Shown: in pieces, positions 1 to 6,293 of the stretch
How positions within the stretch are numbered: the stretch's first letter is position 1
Layout of the letters: each line of letters starts with the position of its first letter
From: an uncultured Eubacteriales bacterium
GTDB lineage: Bacteria; Bacillota; Clostridia; Christensenellales; UBA1242
DNA length: 8,602 bases
Direction: 5' to 3'
Assembly (NCBI GenBank): GCA_905187655.1
Contig: CAJJIV010000040.1
Location: 1-8,602, forward strand
Position numbers and translations under genes: made by a program
The notes under the pieces: generated by a model
What the model saw: only the letters and a program-made list of their open reading frames with translations
Database searches by the model: none
Told to the model about the DNA's origin: nothing

Positions 1-2
1 TT

Positions 3-31
3 ATTATATAACAATAATTAATAAAATACAA
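3..31 (-). promoter_or_regulatory. Possible leftward promoter leaving the window
   Basis: On the - strand a TTGTAT box (26-31) is followed after 17 bases by a perfect TATAAT (3-8). It would drive a gene to the left of the window, divergent from the WYL regulator. Such boxes are common by chance in AT-rich DNA and the target gene cannot be seen, so this is tentative. Confidence 0.35.
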
Positions 32-74
32 AGAAAAAAACTCACATTTTAAGCCTAAAAATTTAAACATTTTT

Positions 75-86
75 AAACATATGTTT
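75..86. promoter_or_regulatory. Candidate operator: 12-bp palindrome with extra half-site
   Basis: AAACATATGTTT (75-86) is a perfect inverted repeat. A further direct copy of the half-site AAACAT lies at 65-70, one helical turn (10 bases) upstream, within the repeated 9-mer TTTAAACAT at 62-70 and 72-80. The palindrome overlaps the -35 box (85-90) of the WYL regulator promoter, so a protein bound here would block it. Autoregulation by the adjacent WYL protein is inference. Confidence 0.4.
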
Positions 87-113
87 GCTTTTTAGCTAAA
101 TATGTGATATAAT
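85..113 (+). promoter_or_regulatory. Promoter of the WYL regulator gene
   Basis: TTGCTT (85-90) and a perfect TATAAT (108-113) are 17 bases apart. TG at 105-106, one base before TATAAT, makes an extended -10. The expected transcription start, near 119-121, is only a few bases before the ATG at 123, so the transcript should be leaderless or nearly so. Confidence 0.7.
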
Positions 114-122
114 AAAGTTATT

Positions 123-1046
123 ATGAGAGTAGATATTTTATTTGGAATTGTTTTAACTTTGTTAAAAAAAGGAAAATGCTCAACAAGAGAACTTGCTGAG
201 AAATTTGAAGTGTCAACAAAAACTATTCAAAGATATTTGCTAACTCTTGAAATGGCAGGTGTTCCAACAATTAGTACCTACGGCAGAAAAGGCGGTACTG
301 AAATTTCTAACACTTTTGAACTTAATAAGTGGTATCTTTCCACCAAAGAAAAACAACGCCTTCTTATGCACCTGCAATCATCTTGCATAAATTCACTAGA
401 TTCACTAGATAAGCAAATTATTGAAAAACTTAATTTTAATTTACCAGAAAACAACCAATCTCAACCTAACTTAAGCCCCGTTATAATAGATGAATCAGAT
501 TGGCTTAACAGCAAAAATACTTCAACAAATCTTTCAAAAGAAATTATGAATGCAATAAATGAAAAATATAATCTATACATTAATTATGCAGGCTCAACCA
601 CAATTCCTAACCGAATAATCTCACCATATCAATTCATTCTTAAAGACAACAAATGGTATTTATTTGGCTATTGCCACATCCGAAAAGATTACCGATTGTT
701 TAAATTATCTCGCATAAATGTATGTATAAAGGATAACCAAACCAAATATTTACCTTGCACACTTACTGATGAAGAAACAAAAGAACTATTAAACAATAAC
801 TTCGCCGAAAAAGAAATTCAATTATGTTGCAATTCTACAATTTTGCCAGACATAAAAGAGTGGTTAGAAATAAAAGACATAAAACCTTCTCAATCTAGCC
901 TGCTTTTAACAGGAAATGCGGTCTATAATAAAAGCCTTATTTATAAGTTAATAAGCCTTGAAGATAAAATTAAAGTCATTTCACCCAAAGAACTTGTAAC
1001 TGAAATGACTTTGTTATGTGATAAAATCAAAAAAAATTATTCCTAA
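123..1046 (+). CDS. WYL-domain transcriptional regulator (HTH_11 / WYL / WCX type)
   Basis: Predicted DNA-binding regulator of 307 residues, a normal length for the family. Residues about 1-58 form a winged helix-turn-helix of the DeoR/HTH_11 type: STRELAEKFEVSTKTIQRYL, then a basic GRKGG wing turn. Residues about 140-205 are the WYL ligand-sensing domain, with the name-giving W178-Y179-L180 and the following RLFKLSRI stretch. The tail (about 230-304) fits the WCX extension. WYL proteins usually sense a small nucleic-acid or nucleotide-like ligand and act on neighbouring genes; the ligand here cannot be read from the sequence. The start is chosen because the HTH begins almost at once and no other in-frame start precedes it. 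No Shine-Dalgarno sequence lies upstream and the promoter ends nine bases before the ATG, which points to leaderless translation. It ends tail to tail with ddl, the two stop codons overlapping. Confidence 0.9.
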   Translation: MRVDILFGIVLTLLKKGKCSTRELAEKFEVSTKTIQRYLLTLEMAGVPTISTYGRKGGTEISNTFELNKWYLSTKEKQRLLMHLQSSCINSLDSLDKQIIEKLNFNLPENNQSQPNLSPVIIDESDWLNSKNTSTNLSKEIMNAINEKYNLYINYAGSTTIPNRIISPYQFILKDNKWYLFGYCHIRKDYRLFKLSRINVCIKDNQTKYLPCTLTDEETKELLNNNFAEKEIQLCCNSTILPDIKEWLEIKDIKPSQSSLLLTGNAVYNKSLIYKLISLEDKIKVISPKELVTEMTLLCDKIKKNYS

Positions 1047-2185
1047 AATATTTTTGCGTTTGGTGTTTGGCTAATTTTATCATAAATCTCTTGCCAGAAT
1101 TTTTCACTACCAGATATAATATTTTCCAAATAGCTTTCGGTATCAAAAAAATAATAACCTAAAGAACCCGGAATTGTATTTGCTTCACCCAAATACAATT
1201 TTTTTGTATCTGTATCATAAATATAATCAATTCTTACTACACCACAAAGATTAAGCGACTTATATAACTGTTTAGAATATTTAACTATCTTGTTCTCAAG
1301 TTCTTTAGAAATTTTAGCAGGAAATTCCCTTTCGCTACTTTGCATCCCAGCAAGCGAGACTGCAGACGATTTAGTTCCTCCTTTTTTGCTTGCTCCACCA
1401 GATAAATATTTTGCACTAAAATCTATAACAATTTTTTCTGACTTCGGTTCTTCAATTTTAGAAGCAACAATTCCTTCCCTAGTTCTAATCAAGCAACAAT
1501 TAAATTCTCGTTTATTAATAATTGCTTGTTCAACAATAACTCTTTCGCCAAAATTAAAACCAAGATCTACAGCTTTTATAAAACTCTTTTCATCAGTTGC
1601 AAGAACCACACCCACACTACTACCCTGTTCGCTCGGTTTAACAACTAGCGGATATCCAAACAACTGCGCCTTTTGCAAATAACTGCTTCGTTGTTGTAAC
1701 CAATCTAATTCTTCAATAGCAAAATATTTAATATAAGGAATTTTATTTGCCTGCAAAAAGCATTTGGTTAAATATTTATCCATACAGACAGCCATAGCGG
1801 AAGACACACCGGTAGAAATAGGAATTTTTGACATTCTAAAAAAACTTGTTATATCGCCATTTTCTCCACTTCCACCATGACAACAATTAATTACGAAATC
1901 TAAATAAAGAAGTTTTTTTAATTTCCCAGATCTACAAACCTTGTACAAATTAGAATCACCAATTTTCATAGTAACTTGCGTGCATCTATTAAATGTATTG
2001 TTCTTATAAATTTTAAAATCTTCAAGTTGCTTTCCAATTAACCATTTACCATCTCTTGTTATATACAACAAAAAGAGATTGTATTTATCTGTTTTATAAC
2101 GCTTAAAAATTTGCATTGCAGTAATAACAGATACATCGTGTTCAGTAGATTCACCCCCATAAATAATGGCAACATTTTTGTTCAT
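1043..2185 (-). CDS. ddl: D-alanine--D-alanine ligase
   Basis: ATP-grasp enzyme that joins two D-Ala residues for the peptidoglycan stem peptide; cytoplasmic. The 380-residue product shows the family hallmarks in order: YGGESTEHDVS (9-19, with Glu15 that holds the first D-Ala), HGGSGENGD (103-111), MDK (135-137), VVKPSEQGSSVG (181-192, ATP lysine and phosphate loop), VEQ...REFNC (218-230), and RID...GEANTIPGS (318-341), giving the metal ligands Asp320, Glu334 and Asn336. The omega-loop keeps the AKY tyrosine (Tyr260), typical of D-Ala-D-Ala rather than D-Ala-D-lactate ligases. After that tyrosine the loop is unusually long and rich in Ser, Gly and Lys (261-288). The reading frame is open upstream to an ATG at 2302, but that one has no ribosome site and its extension crosses an intrinsic terminator. 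The ATG at 2185 follows GGAGGGG and begins with the conserved N-terminal strand. The stop overlaps that of the convergent WYL gene. Confidence 0.95.
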   Translation of the reverse strand: MNKNVAIIYGGESTEHDVSVITAMQIFKRYKTDKYNLFLLYITRDGKWLIGKQLEDFKIYKNNTFNRCTQVTMKIGDSNLYKVCRSGKLKKLLYLDFVINCCHGGSGENGDITSFFRMSKIPISTGVSSAMAVCMDKYLTKCFLQANKIPYIKYFAIEELDWLQQRSSYLQKAQLFGYPLVVKPSEQGSSVGVVLATDEKSFIKAVDLGFNFGERVIVEQAIINKREFNCCLIRTREGIVASKIEEPKSEKIVIDFSAKYLSGGASKKGGTKSSAVSLAGMQSSEREFPAKISKELENKIVKYSKQLYKSLNLCGVVRIDYIYDTDTKKLYLGEANTIPGSLGYYFFDTESYLENIISGSEKFWQEIYDKISQTPNAKIF

Positions 2186-2187
2186 AA

Positions 2188-2194
2188 CCCCTCC
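2188..2194 (-). promoter_or_regulatory. Ribosome binding site deciding the ddl start
   Basis: GGAGGGG on the - strand stands two bases before the ATG at 2185 (four bases from the GGAGG core). This strong site rules out the longer frame beginning at 2302. Confidence 0.8.
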
Positions 2195-2253
2195 AAAATT
2201 TTTATATTTTTTTAAAGCAAAAACTTGTAACAATATTGTAAGTTTATAAACAA

Positions 2254-2287
2254 AAAAGAATGGCAACATTAAATTAGCCATTCTTTT
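2254..2287 (-). terminator. Intrinsic terminator upstream of ddl
   Basis: On the - strand, AAAAGAAUGGC (2287-2277) pairs perfectly over 11 bases with GCCAUUCUUUU (2264-2254) around a 12-base loop, and six U residues end the hairpin. It lies about 105 bases past the murF-like stop and about 70 bases before the ddl start. It can therefore end the upstream operon, a small RNA, or an attenuated ddl leader. Confidence 0.8.
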
Positions 2288-2366
2288 GTGTATTTTTGAC
2301 ATCTTTTGCCAAGACCAACTAATCTATCAGTCAACAAAACCGCTCTCGCCAATGCCACACATTAAT
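2254..2366 (-). ncRNA. Candidate structured leader or small RNA before ddl
   Basis: A transcript from the extended -10 promoter at 2373-2378 would start near 2366 and end at the terminator (2254-2287), about 113 nt. In between, the sequence folds into nested helices: UGUGU (2361-2357) with ACACA (2291-2287), GGCAU (2356-2352) with AUGUC (2302-2298), UUUUG (2339-2335) with CAAAA (2308-2304), and GACUGAU (2332-2326) with GUUGGUC (2319-2313) around a six-base loop. The stretch UGGCGAGAGCGG (2351-2340) stays mostly single-stranded. Bases 2324-2316 could instead pair with 2280-2272 (several G-U pairs), which would open both the last hairpin and the terminator, as in attenuation. I do not recognise a known riboswitch or T-box consensus. 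Some of these short helices may be chance. Confidence 0.45.
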
Positions 2367-2372
2367 TGGTAC

Positions 2373-2402
2373 ATTATAACATGTTTTACATATTAAGTGT
2401 AA
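2373..2402 (-). promoter_or_regulatory. Extended -10 promoter for the ddl leader / small RNA
   Basis: On the - strand TGTTATAAT (2381-2373) is a perfect extended -10 element. The matching -35 is weak (TTACAC at 2397-2402, spacing 18) and overlaps the end of the murF-like gene. The predicted start is near 2366. The order of this promoter, a foldable RNA, a terminator and then ddl is what makes it credible. Confidence 0.5.
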
Positions 2403-4060
2403 TTATCGGGCAAATCATTTTCAAATAAAACTACATCTCCAGGCTTTGCAATAGTATTTAAAACTTCAATTGCTTGCCCCAAACTTCCTGCCCTTAATAT
2501 ATTCTCTCTGTTAAACCCACCAAATTCTAATCCAGAAGACAACGCATCAAAATTACTAACACCATCAATAATCACGTAGTCACAAACTTTTGCCATTTCT
2601 CTGCCGAGTTCAAAATTAGAATTAAATTCTTCCTTTCCAAGTTCAACAAGCCCAGGAGTAACAACTATCTTTTTAGTTTTAAAATTGGATATTGCTTCAA
2701 GACCGGCACGGGCTCCTTCAACACTGCCATTATATGCATCATCAATAACAACAAGTGAATTGGCAGATGGCACAATTGCCAACCTATGTGCAGAAGGCAC
2801 AAGTTTAGAAATCGCAATTTTAATACTAAGTGCACTTACTCCCAAATTATATGCAACCGAAGCACACAACAAAATGTTTGAAATATTGTGCTTTCCAAGC
2901 AAACTCGTTTCACATTCAATTTCTTCATTCGTAAGGTGCAACACAAAGCTACTCCCTCTTTCATCAACTTTTATGTCACTAACATAAAAATCGCCAGTTG
3001 CAGAATTTATTGTTGTTGCATATTTTTTTATCTTTGTATTGCCATATAGCTCACTCGCACTATCACCATCTACATTAAAATATACTTCGCCACCTTTTGC
3101 AATACCTTCAACAAGTTCAAATTTTGTTTTCTTCAAATTATCTATACTTCCAAATGTTGCAAGATGTTGATTTCCAATACCAGTAATAACACCAATTTTA
3201 GGCTGGACCATTTTACATAAATATGCAATATCGCCAATATGTTTAGCACCCATTTCAGCGATAAAAATCTCATTGTCCGGTTTTAAGTAGTTTAATATAG
3301 TCTTGCTTAAACCAAGTGGTGTGTTATAACTATAAGGTGTTGCACAAACATTAAATTTTTCACTTAACATTGTGCATAAAATATTTTTTACCGTTGTTTT
3401 CCCATAACTACCAGTAATACCAATGCAAATAAGATTTTTATGTTCTCGCATTTTCTTTTTAGCTCGACTAATGTATCTGTATGAATGCAAATTTTCAAAC
3501 GGAACCATAATTAAATGAGAAACAGCAACCAAAATCGGCAAAAATAGTGGTGTTAAACCAACTGCACCATAATCAAAATATTTAATAAAGTGAGAGGATA
3601 CCGTCATTACAAACATTGTTAAAAGTGCAACCAAAATTGCAAGAACCACACAAAGTCTTGTCATTCTTTGTGTATACTTAAGAGGTGTTTTTTGAGGCAT
3701 ATTAAACATATTTCTAATAAAAATAAGGCAAAACATCAAATAAAAAACAAGGCCTGCATATGTCAAATATTTAACAACAAAAAATTGTTCTAAAAGTACA
3801 TTTGTTACAAGCAAAGAAGCTGAACTTAAAAAAGATAAGATGCAAAGTCTTCCCCAATACTTAAACTTAGATGCTTTAAGCCAGCCCCAATAATCCTTAA
3901 CTTTATAACCAGAGAGTTGCAAAACTTGCAAAAATTTATAACCAACAAAAAGCATAAGTATTCCATTAACTACACTTACAACTAAAACAAACCAAAATGA
4001 AAGCCAATCTTCAAACCCAAGCGGAACAGGAACATTCTCATACCCTAAAAAATTTGTCAT
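2393..4060 (-). CDS. murF: Membrane-anchored MurF-like Mur ligase
   Basis: A 555-residue protein in two parts. Residues about 20-190 carry roughly five hydrophobic membrane segments (near 20-46, 70-90, 97-116, 135-158 and 167-187). Residues about 210-555 are a Mur ligase: P-loop GITGSYGKTT (214-223), EMG (269-271), IGNQHLATFGS (295-305), KTKFELVE with the lysine that is carbamylated in Mur ligases, GKHNISN (389-395), and DDAYNGS (440-446), the counterpart of MurF's DD.YNANP. The C-terminus reads GDVVLFENDLPDNY. MurF adds D-Ala-D-Ala to UDP-MurNAc-tripeptide; the usual MurF N-terminal substrate domain is absent here, replaced by the membrane part. Activity on a lipid-linked or other membrane-bound acceptor is therefore possible (inference). 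An ATG at 4078 overlaps the stop of the hydrolase gene, but the ATG at 4060 follows AGGGGAG and is preferred. The next gene downstream is ddl, which makes the D-Ala-D-Ala substrate. Confidence 0.85.
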   Translation of the reverse strand: MTNFLGYENVPVPLGFEDWLSFWFVLVVSVVNGILMLFVGYKFLQVLQLSGYKVKDYWGWLKASKFKYWGRLCILSFLSSASLLVTNVLLEQFFVVKYLTYAGLVFYLMFCLIFIRNMFNMPQKTPLKYTQRMTRLCVVLAILVALLTMFVMTVSSHFIKYFDYGAVGLTPLFLPILVAVSHLIMVPFENLHSYRYISRAKKKMREHKNLICIGITGSYGKTTVKNILCTMLSEKFNVCATPYSYNTPLGLSKTILNYLKPDNEIFIAEMGAKHIGDIAYLCKMVQPKIGVITGIGNQHLATFGSIDNLKKTKFELVEGIAKGGEVYFNVDGDSASELYGNTKIKKYATTINSATGDFYVSDIKVDERGSSFVLHLTNEEIECETSLLGKHNISNILLCASVAYNLGVSALSIKIAISKLVPSAHRLAIVPSANSLVVIDDAYNGSVEGARAGLEAISNFKTKKIVVTPGLVELGKEEFNSNFELGREMAKVCDYVIIDGVSNFDALSSGLEFGGFNRENILRAGSLGQAIEVLNTIAKPGDVVLFENDLPDNYT

Positions 4061-4064
4061 AACT

Positions 4065-4071
4065 CTCCCCT
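4065..4071 (-). promoter_or_regulatory. Ribosome binding site deciding the murF-like start
   Basis: AGGGGAG on the - strand lies four bases before the ATG at 4060. The ATG at 4078, six codons upstream in the same frame, has no such site and lies in a TAATG overlap with the preceding stop. Confidence 0.65.
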
Positions 4072-4077
4072 TTACCA

Positions 4078-4800
4078 TTAACTATATAATATACTTGTAT
4101 ATAGAATATAAACAAAATCATCAAATTTGTCAAGAAAAGAAAAATGGCCGGCCCCAGCGATAACAAACAACAAGCTGTTTTTTATTGACTTGTTTAATCG
4201 TTTCGCCATATAAAGTGGGGTTTCGGTATCATCTTTTCCCCAAATAATATAAGTCTTGCATTCAATTTTTTTTGCCAAATATAACAAGTCTTCATTAACA
4301 ACTAAAACAAAAGTTCTTTTCATAACAGAACTTAATCCCTTATAATCATCTGAGCCATATTTATCAAGACAATCTTTATTTAAAACGCCTTTTTCCACCT
4401 TTTTCTTCAATTTCTTAAATTTCCAGATTTTGTATTTATAAACCAAATTTCGTCTTGGAACAATACCAGCGCTATCCACCAAAACAAGTTTATCAATCCG
4501 CTTGCCATAATTACTTGCCAATATTATGCCAATTCGCCCACCAAAAGAATGCCCAATAATGCTAAAAATTCTTACGTTAAGTTTATTTACAATTTCAATT
4601 GTTTCCTTTGCATAATCATAAACAGATAAAGGAGCCGATGGTTCACCGCTTTGCCCAAACCCCCAAAAATCAATTAATATATAAGAGATATTTTTCGGCA
4701 TAACAGAAATGACTCTCCCAAAAATAGAAGAGTCAGCACCCCAACCGTGTAAAAATAAATATACTTCGCCCTTTAAATCTCCAATTACCTTATAGTACAA
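4078..4800 (-). CDS. Alpha/beta-fold hydrolase
   Basis: A 240-residue soluble alpha/beta hydrolase with no signal peptide. Visible elements are the oxyanion motif HGWG (18-21), the nucleophile elbow GHSFGG with Ser85 (83-88), the acid at Asp191 in IWGKDDTETP, and His219 in GAGHF, so the catalytic triad is complete. The cap region (about 120-175) is strongly basic (KIWKFKKLKKK). The substrate cannot be inferred from the sequence. The start is TTG, preceded by GGGGGA five bases upstream; no ATG occurs before residue 34, which would remove the oxyanion motif. It sits 33 bases after rimI, and its stop overlaps an ATG of the murF-like gene (TAATG). This close coupling suggests a shared cell-envelope role, which is inference. 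Confidence 0.85.
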   Translation of the reverse strand: MYYKVIGDLKGEVYLFLHGWGADSSIFGRVISVMPKNISYILIDFWGFGQSGEPSAPLSVYDYAKETIEIVNKLNVRIFSIIGHSFGGRIGIILASNYGKRIDKLVLVDSAGIVPRRNLVYKYKIWKFKKLKKKVEKGVLNKDCLDKYGSDDYKGLSSVMKRTFVLVVNEDLLYLAKKIECKTYIIWGKDDTETPLYMAKRLNKSIKNSLLFVIAGAGHFSFLDKFDDFVYILYTSILYS

Positions 4801-4833
4801 TTCAGTCCCCCAACCAAATACTCAAATTTACAG

Positions 4834-5271
4834 TTAAAATTCTAGCCTCATATTTATACCATCAACTTTTCCATCATAAAAATTTTTTCTTATAGAAAAC
4901 GGAATGAAACCAAATTTCTTGTACAACTTCTTGGCAACATCATTATCAGTTCTAACCTCTAAAAATACGCCCTTAAATTTCTTTTCCTTAAGATATTTTA
5001 TGGCAAATGATAACAAAAAGGTTCCATAACCCATATGACGGTAGTTTTCATTTACTGCAATTGTAACAAGTTCCGCCATACTATCAACAACTAAAAGCCC
5101 CAAATATCCAAGAACAATATCATATTCATTCACTAACAAAAAGTACACATAATTTTTATCTTTAATTACCCGCTCAAAATTTTCAATGTCGCGTTTGCCA
5201 AAGGCTTCTAAACTAATTTCAGCCAGTTGTGGCAAATATTGCTCAGAAATAAATTTAATTTTTGTTTCCAT
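4834..5271 (-). CDS. rimI: Ribosomal protein S18-alanine N-acetyltransferase (RimI-like GNAT)
   Basis: A 145-residue GNAT acetyltransferase of normal RimI length. The acetyl-CoA pyrophosphate loop reads RHMGYG (78-83; pattern RxxGxG). The RimI-typical C-terminal block is LEVRTDNDVAKKLYKKFGF (104-122) followed by RKNFY, holding Glu105 and Tyr117 at the positions of the RimI catalytic pair. RimI acetylates the N-terminal alanine of S18 in Escherichia coli; in other bacteria the target is often less certain. The gene overlaps the end of tsaB by 17 bases, and its AGGAAG ribosome site lies inside tsaB. The order tsaE-tsaB-rimI is a widely conserved cluster, which supports the name over a generic GNAT. 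Confidence 0.88.
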   Translation of the reverse strand: METKIKFISEQYLPQLAEISLEAFGKRDIENFERVIKDKNYVYFLLVNEYDIVLGYLGLLVVDSMAELVTIAVNENYRHMGYGTFLLSFAIKYLKEKKFKGVFLEVRTDNDVAKKLYKKFGFIPFSIRKNFYDGKVDGINMRLEF

Positions 5272-5863
5272 TTAACAACTTCCTTTCCCTTTCAAGTTCT
5301 GCCTGACTTTTTCTTAAATAAAGTGGTTCAAGCTCCTTTTCTTCAATATAGCAAGGTTTTACCAAAAGTTTTTTAACCAAACCAGTTAAGTCTTGCGGTA
5401 TTACCATTGTTTTAAAAGACATTTTTTGAATTGAAAAAAGTTTAGTGTAATGCCTGTTTAAAAGTTCATTTTTTTCAACAATCTCTGGCAAGCCACCAAC
5501 TTCTTTAACATAAACAAAATTTCCAAATCCCTTAATTACCATTGCACCACTAGTTTCATTATGCAAAGCAATATCAAAAGAATCAAACTTTATAATCTTA
5601 GGTTTTTTTGCCATTCCGCAAACCAAACCAAAAGTACTAACAACAGCAACTCTAGACCCAGTCCAAGACCCAGGGCCTACTCCAACAGCCAAAACATCAA
5701 CATCATTAATTTTCATACCACTTTCAGCCATAACAGCATTAATGGCAACCATCAATTGCTCAGTCCCATTTGCATTTTTAATTATTTTTTCATAACTATT
5801 TTTTTCTGTAACAAGCGATACAAGAATATCATCGCCCGAACAATCATAAGCCAAACAAACCAT
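5255..5863 (-). CDS. tsaB: tRNA t6A biosynthesis protein TsaB
   Basis: TsaB is the non-catalytic ASKHA-fold partner of TsaD in the complex that makes N6-threonylcarbamoyladenosine (t6A37) on ANN-decoding tRNAs. The 202-residue protein starts with the strand LAYDCSGDDILVSL (the family's IDTS motif, here YDCS), has GVGPGSWTGSRV (61-72; usual form GPGSFTGLR), and ends with the typical EPLYLRKSQAE (179-189). It is somewhat shorter than many TsaB proteins (about 220-235), mainly in the second half. The ATG follows AAGGGA, which lies in the last codons of tsaE, two bases after that gene's stop. TsaD and TsaC are not in the window. Confidence 0.92.
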   Translation of the reverse strand: MVCLAYDCSGDDILVSLVTEKNSYEKIIKNANGTEQLMVAINAVMAESGMKINDVDVLAVGVGPGSWTGSRVAVVSTFGLVCGMAKKPKIIKFDSFDIALHNETSGAMVIKGFGNFVYVKEVGGLPEIVEKNELLNRHYTKLFSIQKMSFKTMVIPQDLTGLVKKLLVKPCYIEEKELEPLYLRKSQAELERERKLLNGNKN

Positions 5864-5865
5864 TT

Positions 5866-6291
5866 CTATCCCTTATTTATAGTAATTTTTCGTATATCAT
5901 TATCTATTTTAATAATTTCAACCATCCAAACATTGTCACCAAAATAACTTCTATCAACTCGCTCTGGCCATTCAACCAAGCTTATCTTATCATCAAAAAG
6001 CATTTCTTCTGCACCGATATTCATTAGTTCAGCTTCTGAATTAATTCTATATAGGTCAAAGTGGTTTAATTTATTATCATAAAAATTTACAATAGTAAAA
6101 GTCGGAGAAACAACTTCACTAGTAACACCAAGCCCCTTTGCAAAACCTTTACTAAAAACCGTTTTCCCAGCACCAAGGTCACCCTTTAACAAAACAATAT
6201 CACCTGCCTGAACCGACTTAGAAAAATCTTCAGCAAGCAACATTGTTTCTTCTGCGCCTGTTGTATAAACCTCATATCCATTATAATTCAT
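5866..6291 (-). CDS. tsaE: tRNA t6A biosynthesis ATPase TsaE
   Basis: P-loop ATPase that resets the TsaB-TsaD complex in t6A synthesis; cytoplasmic. The 141-residue product shows Walker A GDLGAGKT (37-44), the switch stretch SPTFTIVNFY (62-71), HFDLYRI (77-83) and VEWPER (106-111), all in family order and at normal length. The ATG at 6291 comes two bases after the deoC stop, with GGGAG in the end of deoC as the likely ribosome site, so translation is probably coupled to deoC. The next gene is tsaB, two bases away. Confidence 0.95.
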   Translation of the reverse strand: MNYNGYEVYTTGAEETMLLAEDFSKSVQAGDIVLLKGDLGAGKTVFSKGFAKGLGVTSEVVSPTFTIVNFYDNKLNHFDLYRINSEAELMNIGAEEMLFDDKISLVEWPERVDRSYFGDNVWMVEIIKIDNDIRKITINKG

Positions 6292-6293
6292 AA

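Noticed and set aside
1290..1682. + strand frame of 130 codons opposite ddl, with similar long antisense frames at 2685-2987, 5561-5947 and 6715-7017
   Set aside because: They are antisense shadows of clear conserved genes, with low-complexity products and no ribosome sites.
2186..2302. 39-residue N-terminal extension of Ddl from an ATG at 2302
   Set aside because: No ribosome site at that ATG, the extension crosses a perfect terminator hairpin, and the ATG at 2185 has GGAGGGG and begins exactly at the conserved ligase N-terminus.
2298..2361. tRNA or decayed tRNA before ddl (GGCGAGAGCGG resembles a D-arm, followed by a stem-loop)
   Set aside because: No T-arm GGTTCRAAT-type loop, no 7-bp acceptor stem, and the middle hairpin has a six-base loop instead of seven.
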